A stretch of DNA of 64,000 bases from an uncultured Lachnospiraceae bacterium (GCA_947176505.1 CAMWQW010000015.1:38553-102552); one strand, 5' to 3'. Positions 52,291-61,501 are shown, counted from the stretch's first letter. A program made the numbers and translations. Notes: a model not told the origin generated them from the letters alone.

Positions 52291-52389
52291 AGAAGCGTGG
52301 ATTCATGAGAAAGCTGATCACAGAAAGACAATACATGAAGAAACAAAAAAGTCATGAGAAATCATGGGTTAAGAACAGGAGTACATACT

Positions 52390-53700
52390 ATGTGGGCTTA
52401 TGAAAGTGTTTTTTATCAAATTTATCCGTTGGGATTTTGCGGCGCGCCTTTTGAAAACGACGGGCAGCTGGAGCATCGTATCTTGAAAGTGAATGACTGG
52501 ATTCCTCATATGAAGAAACTAGGCATCAATGCGATTTATTTTTCTCCCGTGTTTGAGTCGGATACGCACGGTTATAACACGAGGGATTATCATACGATTG
52601 ACTGCAGGCTCGGAACAAATGAAGATTTCAAGGAAGTTTGCCAGAAACTGCATGACAATGGTATCAAAGTAGTGCTGGACGGGGTCTTCAACCATGTGGG
52701 CAGAGGGTTCTGGGCATTTCAGGACGTACTTAAGAATCGTGAAAATTCTCCTTACCTTAGTTGGTTCAATATTAATCTGGGCGGCAATTCCAATTATAAT
52801 GACGGCTTGTGGTATGAAGGCTGGGAGGGTAACTATGATTTAGTGAAACTTAATCTGCGGCATGAAGACGTCATTAATCATATTTTGGACAGCGTCAAGG
52901 GATGGGTGGAAGAGTTTGACATCGACGGTCTTCGTCTTGACGTAGCATACTGTCTGGACCATGACTTTGTCAGAAGACTGCGCGGCTTTACGGACAGCCT
53001 GAAACCGGAGTTCTATCTGCTGGGCGAGATGCTCCATGGGGATTATAACCAGATGGTCAATGACCAGATGCTTCATTCATCTACGAACTACGAATGCTAT
53101 AAAGGGCTGTTCTCCAGCTTTAACAGTATGAATATGTTTGAAATCAATCATTCTCTGCTGCGACAGTTCGGACCGGAGAACTGGACTTTATACAAGGGCA
53201 AACATCTCCTATCCTTTGTGGATAATCACGATGTAACAAGAATTGCCAGCAACCTGACTAATGAAAAGCACCTGCCGCTTATCTATGCGCTCTGCTTTGG
53301 TATGCCGGGTATTCCCTGTGTATATTACGGCAGCGAGTGGGGTGCGAAAGCCAATAAGAGTGAGGGTGATCCTGCACTGCGGGCATGTTTTGAAGAGCCG
53401 GAGTGGAATGAACTGTGTGAGTGGATTGCGCACCTTGCCGAGGCAAAGAAGGAGTCAAAAGCGTTAAACTACGGTGATTTCCGTTCCGTAGTGCTGACGA
53501 ACAAGCAGTGCATCTTCGAGCGGAAGTGCGATGATGAGAGGGTGCTTGTTGCAATCAATGCGGACAGTGAGAGCTACACGGCGCATTTCGATGCGGGCTG
53601 CGGCATGGCGCAGGATTTAATAAGCGGCGGGACGCATGATTTCGGCGGCGGAAGCGAATTACCTCCGTACAGTGCATTTTTCTGGAAGATGGAGAGATAG
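52390..53700 (+). CDS. GH13 alpha-amylase-family glycosidase (cytosolic)
   Basis: 436-residue glycoside hydrolase family 13 enzyme with no signal peptide, so it acts inside the cell on maltodextrin-type substrates. The conserved regions are DGVFNHVG, GLRLDVAYCLD with the nucleophile Asp184, LLGEMLHGD with the acid/base Glu213 and FVDNHDVTR with Asp281. The (beta/alpha)8 barrel begins at the N-terminus (VFYQIYPLGFCGAP). The specific reaction (alpha-amylase, neopullulanase or glucosidase type) cannot be settled. Start chosen at ATG 52390 with AGGAG upstream; the ATG at 52354 adds 12 residues before it. It is not near other starch genes. Confidence 0.88.
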   Translation: MWAYESVFYQIYPLGFCGAPFENDGQLEHRILKVNDWIPHMKKLGINAIYFSPVFESDTHGYNTRDYHTIDCRLGTNEDFKEVCQKLHDNGIKVVLDGVFNHVGRGFWAFQDVLKNRENSPYLSWFNINLGGNSNYNDGLWYEGWEGNYDLVKLNLRHEDVINHILDSVKGWVEEFDIDGLRLDVAYCLDHDFVRRLRGFTDSLKPEFYLLGEMLHGDYNQMVNDQMLHSSTNYECYKGLFSSFNSMNMFEINHSLLRQFGPENWTLYKGKHLLSFVDNHDVTRIASNLTNEKHLPLIYALCFGMPGIPCVYYGSEWGAKANKSEGDPALRACFEEPEWNELCEWIAHLAEAKKESKALNYGDFRSVVLTNKQCIFERKCDDERVLVAINADSESYTAHFDAGCGMAQDLISGGTHDFGGGSELPPYSAFFWKMER

Positions 53701-53758
53701 TGAACAGAATAGGATGTCGGAACGGCTATAGATGACATACTGCAATAGCCATAATCAA

Positions 53759-53794
53759 GGGATTTCTACTGTGAGACGGTAGAAATCCCTTTTT
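53759..53794 (+). terminator. Terminator of the GH13 gene
   Basis: Perfect 11-bp arms GGGATTTCTAC (53759-53769) and GTAGAAATCCC (53779-53789), then TTTTT. Confidence 0.92.
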
Positions 53795-53837
53795 GCGCTG
53801 GGAGAAGAACAAAGCGGAGAGCAGTACGATTATCCCA

Positions 53838-53866
53838 TTGTAATGCAACTACATGAATGGTAAAAT
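53838..53866 (+). promoter_or_regulatory. Promoter of the secretion operon
   Basis: TTGTAA (53838-53843), 17-base spacer, TAAAAT (53861-53866), about 75 bases before the ABC transporter start. Confidence 0.6.
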
Positions 53867-53939
53867 GAACCGCATGTATTAGGTGCACAAATGATAGCAG
53901 TCATATACAAAAAGATAAGACAAGGAGCAAGACAACAAA

Positions 53940-56066
53940 ATGGAACAAAATCCGAACACAGGGTATCTCTGTTTCATGATTGCAGCCAAATTCTTAAGGA
54001 TGAAAGTTCCGCAGGAACTGGCAGGCAGATTTACGGAAGAAGAGAATACCGACTATGAATTGATGAAAGCGGCGAAAGAACTGGGACTGAAAGCATCTGC
54101 CGGAAAGCTGAACCTTAAGAAAGTGGAGAATGCAGCCGTTCCGGTTATCGCGAAATTAAAAGATGGAAATTATCTGCTCATTGTTAACCGGAAGGACGAG
54201 CATAAGTGGACTATATTAAATCCGTTAAAAGGCGCGCCGGAGACAATGGAGGAAGCTGACCTTCTGGGGATACTGTCGGGTCAGGTCATCGTCCTTGCCA
54301 GAAAAAAGACAGACCCTGCCGGCGACGACTGCCGTAAGTTCGGATTCCGCTGGTTCATACCGACAATATTGAAATTCAAGAAGCAGTTTATCTGCGTTCT
54401 GCTTGCCGTATTTGTTATTCAGATCTTAGGCATATTGACGCCTCTTATGACGCAGGTAGTAGTGGACAAGGTACTTTCCCACCATGCGATGAACACCCTG
54501 TATACCATCGCCGTGGGGATATTTATTGTATATGTCTATGAACTGGGCATCAATCTGTGCAAAAGCTATCTGTTCGTACATACGACGAACCGGATTGATG
54601 TGACACTGAGCGCCAGACTGTTCCATCATCTGTTCGGATTACCCCTCAAATATTTTGAATCAAGGCGGGTGGGAGAGACCGTGGCGAGAGTCAGGGAACT
54701 CGATCAGATTCGTTCGTTTCTGACAGGAACACCGCTTTCATCTATGATTGACGTTTTTTTTGTGATCGTGTATGTAGTGGTGTTGTTCTTATACAGTGTT
54801 CCGTTGACGCTTATCGTAATTGCGTCATTGCCGCTGTTTGCAATTCTGTCACTTATCATCACGCCTTTATTTAAAAAGAGTCTGGATGAAAAGTTCGAGA
54901 CAGGAGCGAGGGCACAGTCGTTCCTCGTGGAGTCGGTGAACGGCATCCATACGGTCAAGTCTTTTGCGTTGGAATCCTCCTTCGAAGAAAAATGGGGAGA
55001 CTTGCAGTCCGATTACGTCAAAGCCGGATATAAAACATCCATGATTGCGCAGACTTCCAATGCCGTGGCAAACTTTATCCAGCATCTGGTAGACCTTCTG
55101 GTGCTTGTGTACGGCGCAAAGACGGTGATAGACGGCACGCTCTCCATCGGGCAGCTCGTGGCGTTCCGGATGCTGGCGGGCAGAGTAAGCGGACCGATTC
55201 TGCGTCTGGTACAGCTATGGCAGGAATATCAGCAGGCATCCTTGTCGGTCAAAAGGATTGGCGATATCTTCAATTCTCCGACAGAGCGTAAAAGTGACAA
55301 TTCCATACAGACGCTTCCGACTCTGCAGGGAAGAATCCGGTTCGAGAACGTAAGATTCCGCTACCGCATGGACGCATCCGACGTGCTCCACGGGATGTCC
55401 TTTGAAATTAAAGAGAATAAAGTCATCGGTCTGGTCGGGCGCAGCGGTTCCGGAAAAAGCACCATTTCGAAACTGATACAGCGGCTGTATATTCCTCAGA
55501 GCGGGCGTATCTTAATAGACGGTATGGACATCTCCCTGATGGATCCGCAGATGCTGCGCCGCCAGATTGGCGTAGTGCTGCAAGAGAACTTCATGTTCAA
55601 CGGCACCGTAGCTGAAAATATATCAATTCATTGCCCGTGCGTGACCATAGAACAGATTATGGAGACGGCTAAGATTGCAGGCGCGCACGATTTTATCATG
55701 GAACTGGAAGAAGGGTACGACACGATTATCGGTGAGAAAGGCGTATCCTTGTCCGGCGGTCAGAAACAGCGGATTGCAATCGCGAGGGCAATCATCAACA
55801 ATCCAAGGATACTGATATTTGATGAGGCTACGTCGGCGCTGGACTATGAATCGGAAAGCATTATCCAGCGGAATCTGCAGGATATCTGTAAGAACAGGAC
55901 CGTGCTGATCATAGCGCACCGCTTGTCAACCCTTTCGTCAGCCGATGAGATTATGGTGATTGACAGAGGCGAATTAAAAGAATCGGGCAGCCATGAAGAA
56001 CTGATGGGACAGGACGGCTTATATGCGTACCTGTATCATCAGCAATTGAGAGGCGAAGTAGATTAG
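53940..56066 (+). CDS. Type I secretion ABC transporter, HlyB-like with inactive C39 domain
   Basis: 708 residues. The N-terminal 125 residues are a C39 peptidase-like domain; the segment PNTGYLCFMIAAKF aligns with the catalytic DCGxA turn, but Thr replaces the Cys, so the domain should not cleave leaders and instead resembles the docking domain of HlyB. A six-helix exporter domain (about 145-430) follows, with TQVVVDKVLSHH. The ATPase has Walker A GRSGSGKST (500-508), signature LSGGQKQR, Walker B ILIFDEATSALD and switch His in IAHRLS. It would export an unprocessed protein with a C-terminal or internal signal. It forms an operon with the adaptor 21 bases downstream. Confidence 0.92.
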   Translation: MEQNPNTGYLCFMIAAKFLRMKVPQELAGRFTEEENTDYELMKAAKELGLKASAGKLNLKKVENAAVPVIAKLKDGNYLLIVNRKDEHKWTILNPLKGAPETMEEADLLGILSGQVIVLARKKTDPAGDDCRKFGFRWFIPTILKFKKQFICVLLAVFVIQILGILTPLMTQVVVDKVLSHHAMNTLYTIAVGIFIVYVYELGINLCKSYLFVHTTNRIDVTLSARLFHHLFGLPLKYFESRRVGETVARVRELDQIRSFLTGTPLSSMIDVFFVIVYVVVLFLYSVPLTLIVIASLPLFAILSLIITPLFKKSLDEKFETGARAQSFLVESVNGIHTVKSFALESSFEEKWGDLQSDYVKAGYKTSMIAQTSNAVANFIQHLVDLLVLVYGAKTVIDGTLSIGQLVAFRMLAGRVSGPILRLVQLWQEYQQASLSVKRIGDIFNSPTERKSDNSIQTLPTLQGRIRFENVRFRYRMDASDVLHGMSFEIKENKVIGLVGRSGSGKSTISKLIQRLYIPQSGRILIDGMDISLMDPQMLRRQIGVVLQENFMFNGTVAENISIHCPCVTIEQIMETAKIAGAHDFIMELEEGYDTIIGEKGVSLSGGQKQRIAIARAIINNPRILIFDEATSALDYESESIIQRNLQDICKNRTVLIIAHRLSTLSSADEIMVIDRGELKESGSHEELMGQDGLYAYLYHQQLRGEVD

Positions 56067-56087
56067 CGCACAGGAAAGAGGACTAAG

Positions 56088-57200
56088 ATGAACAACTATT
56101 TACAAAAAAAACTGAAACTTCATGATAAAAAATTGAAATACGATTTTCTCCCCTCGATGATAGAGATTATAGAACGCCCGGCAAACAGACTGGCGGATGT
56201 CATACTTTTTCTGACTATCGCATTGATTGCAACCGCCATCGTCTGGGCTGCCTTGTGGGAAGTCGATATCGCGGTGACTGCCACGGGAAGCGTCATACCG
56301 GAGGGCGGCATAATTGCGATTGACAGCGCATACGGAGGCAGAATCGAGAGGATGGACGTGAAAGACGGCAGCTTTGTGAAAGCGGGCGACGTGGTTGCCG
56401 TATTGGAGAATGCCGAAGCTTGGTTCGATACAGAGGAATGCAGACATAATCTGGAAATCCTGCAGATTCAGCGAGAAATGTACGGCAGGATATACGAGGA
56501 TTTGTGTGTAGAAGAAAAAGAGGATAGTGATGACCTCTATACCACAGACACTTCGGCGTATGGCGAGTACGCTTTGCTGGCGGATGCCATTCTCCTTGAG
56601 AATGCCGTGTATGAAGAAGAACTGAACAGGATAGAAAACGAAGAGGAAAAGTCAGCTTATGAAAAACAGCACAGGCTGAGCGTCCTGCAGAATGTTAATA
56701 CGCTGGATGTGAAAATATACAGTGCCGAAATCAGCCTTCGGAACGCGGAAGAAAAACTGGAACGCTACACGCTGAAAGCACCGGCGGACGGTCAGATTAC
56801 CCAGATGTCCATGATTACGCAGGGGATGCTGGTGGAAGCGGGTGAGAGTATAGGGTATCTCATTCCGGCAGAAAAAGAAAATATGTTTACCGCCTATGTG
56901 CCGGACGAAGATATCAGTCAGATTCATACGGGCGATGCCGTCAGCGTTCGGATTGCAGCCTACCGTGATACGGAGAATGAATATATGGAAGGGACCATTG
57001 CGACCGTGGGAGATATAGCCCTTAACATAGACGGAATCGGGGCAGTCTACGCAGTCGGGATTCGGATAGAGAACCTCCCGGAAGACTTGAGAGTCGGAAT
57101 GGAAGGAACATGCGATATCATTGTCGGCACAAGAACCGTGCTCGATTATTTCATGGAACCTTTTCAGGACGGACTAAGGGACAGTCTGAAAGAGAAGTAG
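56088..57200 (+). CDS. HlyD-like membrane fusion/adaptor protein of the secretion system
   Basis: 370 residues with one N-terminal membrane helix (VILFLTIALIATAIVWAALW), then the lipoyl-like half domain (VTATGSVIPEGGIIAIDSAY, MDVKDGSFVKAGDVVAVLEN), a helical coiled region of about 100 residues, the second half-motif (APADGQITQMSMITQGMLVE) and a beta-barrel ending GMEGTCDIIVGTRTV. This is the organisation of HlyD adaptors, though with a shortened coiled coil, as expected in an organism without an outer membrane channel. The start follows GAGGA. It pairs with the HlyB-like ATPase. Confidence 0.9.
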   Translation: MNNYLQKKLKLHDKKLKYDFLPSMIEIIERPANRLADVILFLTIALIATAIVWAALWEVDIAVTATGSVIPEGGIIAIDSAYGGRIERMDVKDGSFVKAGDVVAVLENAEAWFDTEECRHNLEILQIQREMYGRIYEDLCVEEKEDSDDLYTTDTSAYGEYALLADAILLENAVYEEELNRIENEEEKSAYEKQHRLSVLQNVNTLDVKIYSAEISLRNAEEKLERYTLKAPADGQITQMSMITQGMLVEAGESIGYLIPAEKENMFTAYVPDEDISQIHTGDAVSVRIAAYRDTENEYMEGTIATVGDIALNIDGIGAVYAVGIRIENLPEDLRVGMEGTCDIIVGTRTVLDYFMEPFQDGLRDSLKEK

Positions 57201-57263
57201 AAATGTGACTGAAAATTAAAATGTGTATTACGAGCGATAAGGCAGCAAGAAAAGAGGTAAAAC

Positions 57264-58229
57264 ATGAAGCAGGTAGAGAGTACGGACAGAGTTCCGATTT
57301 ATGATGTGAAGGGAAATAAACTTGATGAAATCAGGCTGCCAGAGCGGATTATGCCGATTCCGGCAAGGAGAGGCGGCTTTTCGGAAAAGGGAATCTACTA
57401 TAAAGGGAGCGGCATCGTCTACAGAAACCACCTGTCGAATCGGGAACAGATTAAGATGACGACAGGAGAGCAGATTATCGGTAAGACGGGACTTATCTAT
57501 GAACGGTATCTGGCGTGTTACCCGACGTTGGTGCATAAGTTCGGCATATTCACTTTTCCACATCAGCCTGTCTTCACGGACTGCGAGGGCGGCTGCGGCA
57601 GGAAGGAACAGCGTCTTGTGGACAACCAGAAGATATTCGCATACAGCGCAATCGAGGAAATCGTTGATGTGATCCCAATCAGCATACCGGAACACTGTAT
57701 CTATGCCTACCGCCTGAAAAATGTGAAAGGCGGGATAGAGGATACGGTTGCCCTGCTGAAATACGTGCTTACCAACGACTTTAATACCGCATGGGATAAG
57801 AATCTATGGGAAGATATCTATGCCTACGGATATGTGCGGGATGTGGCGGACTGGTTCGTGTCGGACAGACCGGAACACAAACTCGGTACGGTATATGCGC
57901 TGTTAGATTCCCTGTACCGGGCGGATGTGTCGCTGTATGCCCAGCTGCTCTTAAGGTGTTTCGGGGAGTATTGTTTTGATAAGTATATGGTCTTATACTA
58001 CAGTGCTGCACTGGTGAGACGGTACTGCCCGGAATTGTTCGCGGAGGAGAATCCGGATATCGCACATTTCGATATTGGGATATATGAACGGCTGCTCACA
58101 TGCCTGTTCTCCGGCAAGGCGTGCTGTCATCTGGAAAAGGAAGAACAGTATGCGTGGGTGCGGGGATATTTTGACAGGGTAGGGAAGGAGCATGTGGAGA
58201 GGTTGAGGCGGAGATGGAGGTGGAGGTGA
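57264..58229 (+). CDS. Unknown protein encoded in the secretion operon
   Basis: 321-residue protein that I do not recognise. It opens MKQVESTDRVPIYDVKGNK, has a Cys-rich turn DCEGGCGRKEQ near residue 110, and a helical C-terminal half with paired aromatic segments such as WEDIYAYGYVRDVADWFV and LLLRCFGEYCFDKYMVLYY. There is no signal peptide or membrane helix. It ends in a very basic stretch (RLRRRWRWR). AGAGG precedes the ATG and it lies 63 bases after the adaptor gene. By position it may be a chaperone, modifying enzyme or regulator of the exported product. Confidence 0.6.
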   Translation: MKQVESTDRVPIYDVKGNKLDEIRLPERIMPIPARRGGFSEKGIYYKGSGIVYRNHLSNREQIKMTTGEQIIGKTGLIYERYLACYPTLVHKFGIFTFPHQPVFTDCEGGCGRKEQRLVDNQKIFAYSAIEEIVDVIPISIPEHCIYAYRLKNVKGGIEDTVALLKYVLTNDFNTAWDKNLWEDIYAYGYVRDVADWFVSDRPEHKLGTVYALLDSLYRADVSLYAQLLLRCFGEYCFDKYMVLYYSAALVRRYCPELFAEENPDIAHFDIGIYERLLTCLFSGKACCHLEKEEQYAWVRGYFDRVGKEHVERLRRRWRWR

Positions 58230-58354
58230 GAGGGGAAGGAGGGGAAGTTTATGGACGGTAGATATGCGGCTATAGTAGAATGAGAATAGTGCGTGAAAGG
58301 CGAATATAGCACATGGTATTCGTTTCAATAAAATCAAAAGAAGGGAAGAAGATT

Positions 58355-58813
58355 ATGGAATTTGAGTACAGAGAGATAAGTGAAGAAAGATGTAAGGAGA
58401 TTGACAGTTGGGAGATACATGACCCATATGGATATGGACTTGTTTTTACAGCGGAGAGAGAAGACTTTGTAACAAACAAGGATGAATCGATATTATTTTG
58501 CCATGCATTTATGCCAACGCATGATGATAGTGACAAATATGAGTATTGCCTATTTATATGGAATGATGAGTACAATTTAATGGTATATGATTTTGAATCT
58601 GTTACTGATGATAAATCTGGTTTGATACAGATACGCAATGAAGATATCGTGATTTTGGAAAATGAGTTTATAGAAAAAAGCGAAAATAAAAAAGAGTTAC
58701 TAGGTATTTTAAAAGCAATGATTTCAAAGTATGAAGAGAATTGTTGCCGTTTAGCGATTGCAAGAACATGGAAGTATAATTTTAAGTTTACATATAAGGG
58801 GGAAATAATTTGA
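58355..58813 (+). CDS. Small acidic protein, array family 1 copy A (possible immunity protein)
   Basis: 152-residue soluble acidic protein opening MEFEYREISEERCKEIDSWE. It contains DESILFCHAFMPTHDDSD and ends with a short helix and the strand FTYKGEII. Length, acidity and clustering with similar genes resemble immunity proteins of toxin systems, but no known family was recognised. ATG 58355 follows AAGGGAAGAAG; an upstream frame from 58313 is less likely. Its stop overlaps an ATG opening an eight-codon frame (MNDYEVVT), which corresponds to the start of the next companion gene and looks like its remnant. Base composition is more AT-rich than in the secretion genes. Confidence 0.68.
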   Translation: MEFEYREISEERCKEIDSWEIHDPYGYGLVFTAEREDFVTNKDESILFCHAFMPTHDDSDKYEYCLFIWNDEYNLMVYDFESVTDDKSGLIQIRNEDIVILENEFIEKSENKKELLGILKAMISKYEENCCRLAIARTWKYNFKFTYKGEII

Positions 58814-59003
58814 TGAATGATTATGAAGTAGTCACTTGAGAAAGGATTTATATTTGTAAACTTGTTTGTGCGAAACGAGAGACAGAGAAAAATTTATAGG
58901 CGATAGTTATATGGATGTAGTACAATGAAGCGGGTATATGAAAGGTGAGTATAGCTAATTACAATAGATAAAACAAAATTAAGTGAAAGAAGGGAAGAAG
59001 TTT

Positions 59004-59443
59004 ATGGAATTCGAGTACAGAGAGATAAGTGAAGAAAGATGTAAAGAGATTGACAGCTGGGAGATACGTGACTCATATGGGTGTGGCAAAGCTTATGCAG
59101 CGGAGAGAAAAAATTTGTTACAAATGAAGATGAATCAATATTGTTCTGTCATATGTTTAGTCCTCGCCATGATGACAGAGAAGGAAATAATGAATCATAC
59201 TTATTTGTTATGGATAAAGAATATCATATGGTAAGCCATATAGTGAAAGACATTAAAGTCATTGATAAAAAACATTGGATTGTATATGTAAATATTGTTG
59301 AAGATGATTATATTGATAATTGTGATAATAAAGTGATGAATATTCTGAAAAAAGTGATTGCGATTTTTATAAAGAAATATAGGAGTGAAATGCCGGGGGA
59401 ACATTTCAAATATCATTTTTATTATAAGGGGGAAGAAGTTTGA
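59004..59443 (+). pseudogene. Array family 1 copy B, interrupted by a -1 frameshift
   Basis: Second copy of the 58.36-kb gene, including its upstream region. The first 37 or so codons (MEFEYREISEERCKEIDSWE, then RDSYGCGKAYAAER) are in one frame; from a run of six A at about 59108-59113 the homologous protein continues in the -1 frame as FVTNEDESILFCHMFSPRHDD and ends HFYYKGEEV. Restored length would be 146 residues. One lost A explains it, but the A-AAA-AAT context also allows programmed -1 slippage. The stop overlaps the next start (TGATG), the same coupling seen in the other modules. Confidence 0.65.
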
Positions 59444-59673
59444 TGGATGAGTTTAAAGCAACTGTACAGGCACTTAAGAGAATCATCTTAAGTGGCGGTG
59501 AAACCGTGGAAGAAGATTGGATAGTGATAATAGATCAATTAGTCGGATTAAATGATGCGACAACTATTCAAAATATTCAGGATTTTGTTTGTGAAAATTT
59601 TTCATTGAAAAATTATCGTTACGAAACAAACCAGACCATGAAAATAACGGGGAAAAACCGATTACATAGATAA
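59443..59673 (+). CDS. Companion of array family 1, C-terminus replaced by repeat sequence
   Basis: 76-residue protein opening MDEFKATVQALKRIILSGGE. Its start overlaps the stop of the preceding frame. From about codon 58 the reading frame runs into the repeated leader that precedes every following module, so the last 18 or so residues (RYETNQTMKITGKNRLHR) are encoded by repeat DNA and are probably not native. I infer that the original 3' end was lost when the next module was inserted by recombination. No domain recognised. Confidence 0.5.
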   Translation: MDEFKATVQALKRIILSGGETVEEDWIVIIDQLVGLNDATTIQNIQDFVCENFSLKNYRYETNQTMKITGKNRLHR

Positions 59674-59776
59674 ACAAAAAACGTGGAAGGAGAACAAAAG
59701 AATGGGATTTGTGTATGAAGAAGTAGGAGAAGAGAACAGAGAGTTGTGGGAATCGATAGGGTGGAAAGATTGGGGG
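59615..59776 (+). repeat. Module repeat block, copy 1
   Basis: Leader from about 59615, GAAAATAACGG at 59640, through AACGTGGAAGGAGAAC and the first 25 codons of the small gene. Nearly identical blocks start at 60989, 61618 and 62960. The strict identity stops around the GGGTGGAAAGATTGGG sequence, after which the copies diverge. Confidence 0.9.
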
Positions 59777-60151
59777 GAGAAAAAAACAGTAGGATATTTT
59801 AAAACAAATTATTGGGTCATAGAGAAAGAACGACATATTTATATGCAGCCAATTGGAGGCTTTATTGATATGCCGAATTACCACGATCTTTCATACAAGG
59901 AAAGAATTATTCGTATGGAGGTTATAGACAAAGGAAATGGAACTATAGAAACAGGATTTAATATATCGTGGGATATTTGTCATATAAATATTCCTAAATC
60001 TGTTTGGGAAGAAAGAGATAAAATTATACAGGCGATAAAAGAAGCGTTTATGGTTTATAGGGCGGGACATGGTGAAGAGGATATTAATTCAATCTCTACT
60101 ACAATAAGCGGTAAACCTAAATGCGTGGAGGTGGATTATAATGGGAGATAA
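59702..60151 (+). CDS. Module small protein (family 2), copy 1
   Basis: 149-residue protein opening MGFVYEEVGEENRELWESIG. All copies share this N-terminus, then a variable part, then VYMQPIGGFIDMP-like and YKxRIIRMEV strands, a helix beginning IPKSVWEERDKIIQAI, and a C-terminal EVDYNGR. A single alpha/beta domain is likely; no known family was recognised. The conserved frame with variable middle is what one expects of an immunity or target-binding protein. GGAAGGAG lies 11 bases before the ATG. Its stop overlaps the companion start by 11 bases. Confidence 0.7.
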   Translation: MGFVYEEVGEENRELWESIGWKDWGEKKTVGYFKTNYWVIEKERHIYMQPIGGFIDMPNYHDLSYKERIIRMEVIDKGNGTIETGFNISWDICHINIPKSVWEERDKIIQAIKEAFMVYRAGHGEEDINSISTTISGKPKCVEVDYNGR

Positions 60152-60944
60152 TAGTACAATTATTGATTTGCTTAATGCATGGCTTCAATCATGGCGGGGA
60201 AATAATAATGTTCCGCCCAAGACGGTGCTGTCGGGAGAAACACTAAGTAAATTTATAGCTGACCTCCAGAATGAGATTGTAAATGTGATTGAGGATTTTG
60301 GGAAAAACAGTATCGGAGAAAATGCAAAATTAGTATTGTATTCAGGACTGGAGTATAATACTGTACAAGATTTTTGTGAAGTTTCTAATGGCGAATATTA
60401 CATGATTAGCCAAACTGCTGCTGATGTCTTGTGGAATCCAATATTTCGACAAACAGTTGTCGATGCGATTGGTGAGCAAAAAGTAACGGATTCCACCACC
60501 GCACAAGTTCTCGAAGGAAAGAAATATAATGCAGATGGTTCTTGGGAACGCATCAACCAATATGCCACAGAAAGCGGAAACTACCTTGTCCTTGACGATT
60601 TTATATCATCCAAAGTTGCAGAAGCGGGACTTGCCAAGGGCAATGTCGTATATCTGGTAGGGGAAGGGCTTAAGCCGGACAGTGTCGGACTTCTTACAGA
60701 AGTTCCCACAGTACTCAATGATGCAAACAACGCAGGGATAAATCTCTCAGATGCAGTCACCGTTGGAAAGAACCTCACCAAAAATGCTGACGGTACTTAC
60801 AGCTTTGAAATTGTGGACTGCTCAGATGTATCTGTGTACTTGGACCAGAGCGGCAGGGTGATATTTGTTGATTTTGTGGAAACGATTTCGGGCAATCCAG
60901 CGGAGATAATGGATTTTGAACTGGAGCTGGATTATTCGGCATAA
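60141..60944 (+). CDS. Module companion protein (family 2), copy 1
   Basis: 267-residue protein opening MGDNSTIIDLLNAWLQSWRG. A helical N-terminal region of about 65 residues contains SGETLSKFIADLQNEIVNVI, followed by the conserved core NSIGENAKLVLYSG, EYYMISQTAADVLW, VLEGKKYNADGSWERINQYA, LDDFISSKVAEAGLAKGNVV and DCSDVSVYLDQSGRVIFVDF. No signal peptide, membrane helix or cysteine-rich motif. It overlaps the small gene by 11 bases, so translation is coupled. Proximity to a HlyBD-type exporter makes it a candidate secreted effector, but this is inference. The 3' half is almost identical in DNA to copies 3 and 4. Confidence 0.68.
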   Translation: MGDNSTIIDLLNAWLQSWRGNNNVPPKTVLSGETLSKFIADLQNEIVNVIEDFGKNSIGENAKLVLYSGLEYNTVQDFCEVSNGEYYMISQTAADVLWNPIFRQTVVDAIGEQKVTDSTTAQVLEGKKYNADGSWERINQYATESGNYLVLDDFISSKVAEAGLAKGNVVYLVGEGLKPDSVGLLTEVPTVLNDANNAGINLSDAVTVGKNLTKNADGTYSFEIVDCSDVSVYLDQSGRVIFVDFVETISGNPAEIMDFELELDYSA

Positions 60945-60988
60945 TTTTTACTGGAGAAAAAGTATTGTTACGAAAAAAGCTGGAACGT

Positions 60989-61127
60989 GAAAATAACGGG
61001 GAAAAACCGATTACATAGATAAACAAAAAACGTGGAAGGAGAACAAAAGAATGGGATTTGTGTATGAAGAAGTAGGAGAAGAGAACAGAGAGTTGTGGGA
61101 ATCGATAGGGTGGAAAGACTGGGGGGA
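60989..61127 (+). repeat. Module repeat block, copy 2
   Basis: Same leader and first 25 codons as copy 1, beginning GAAAATAACGG at 60989; the flank before it (GTTACGAAAAAAGC) is only partly similar. Confidence 0.9.
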
Positions 61128-61501
61128 GAGAAAAGCAGTAGGATATTATAAAACAATGCACTGAGTCATTGATAAAGAACGACATATCTATATGCAGCCA
61201 ATAGGAGGTTTCATTGATATGCCGGATTATCATGACCTGTCATATAAAGGCAGGATTATCCGGATGGAGATTGTAAATAAATCAAGCGGGAGTATAGCCG
61301 ATGGGATTTATATGGCATGGGAAATTAAACGTATATATATCCCCCCAGTCAATTTGGGAGGAAAGGGATATGATTCTGCAGGCAGTGAAAGGGGCATTTG
61401 GGGTTTATCGTGCAAGCCATGATGAAGAGGATATCAAGTCCGTTTCAGTTGAGATAAGCTGTGAACCTGAGTGTGTGGAGGCAGATTATAATGGGAGATA
61501 A
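61051..61501 (+). pseudogene. Module small protein (family 2), copy 2, disrupted
   Basis: Homologous over its full length but with two lesions. Codon 38 is TGA (61162-61164) where the other copies have TGG for Trp. Further on, a run of six C (61341-61346) has one extra base compared with the frame that continues QSIWEERDMILQAV. Both the HIYMQPIGGF core and the ADYNGR end are still readable, so the decay is recent. Confidence 0.85.
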
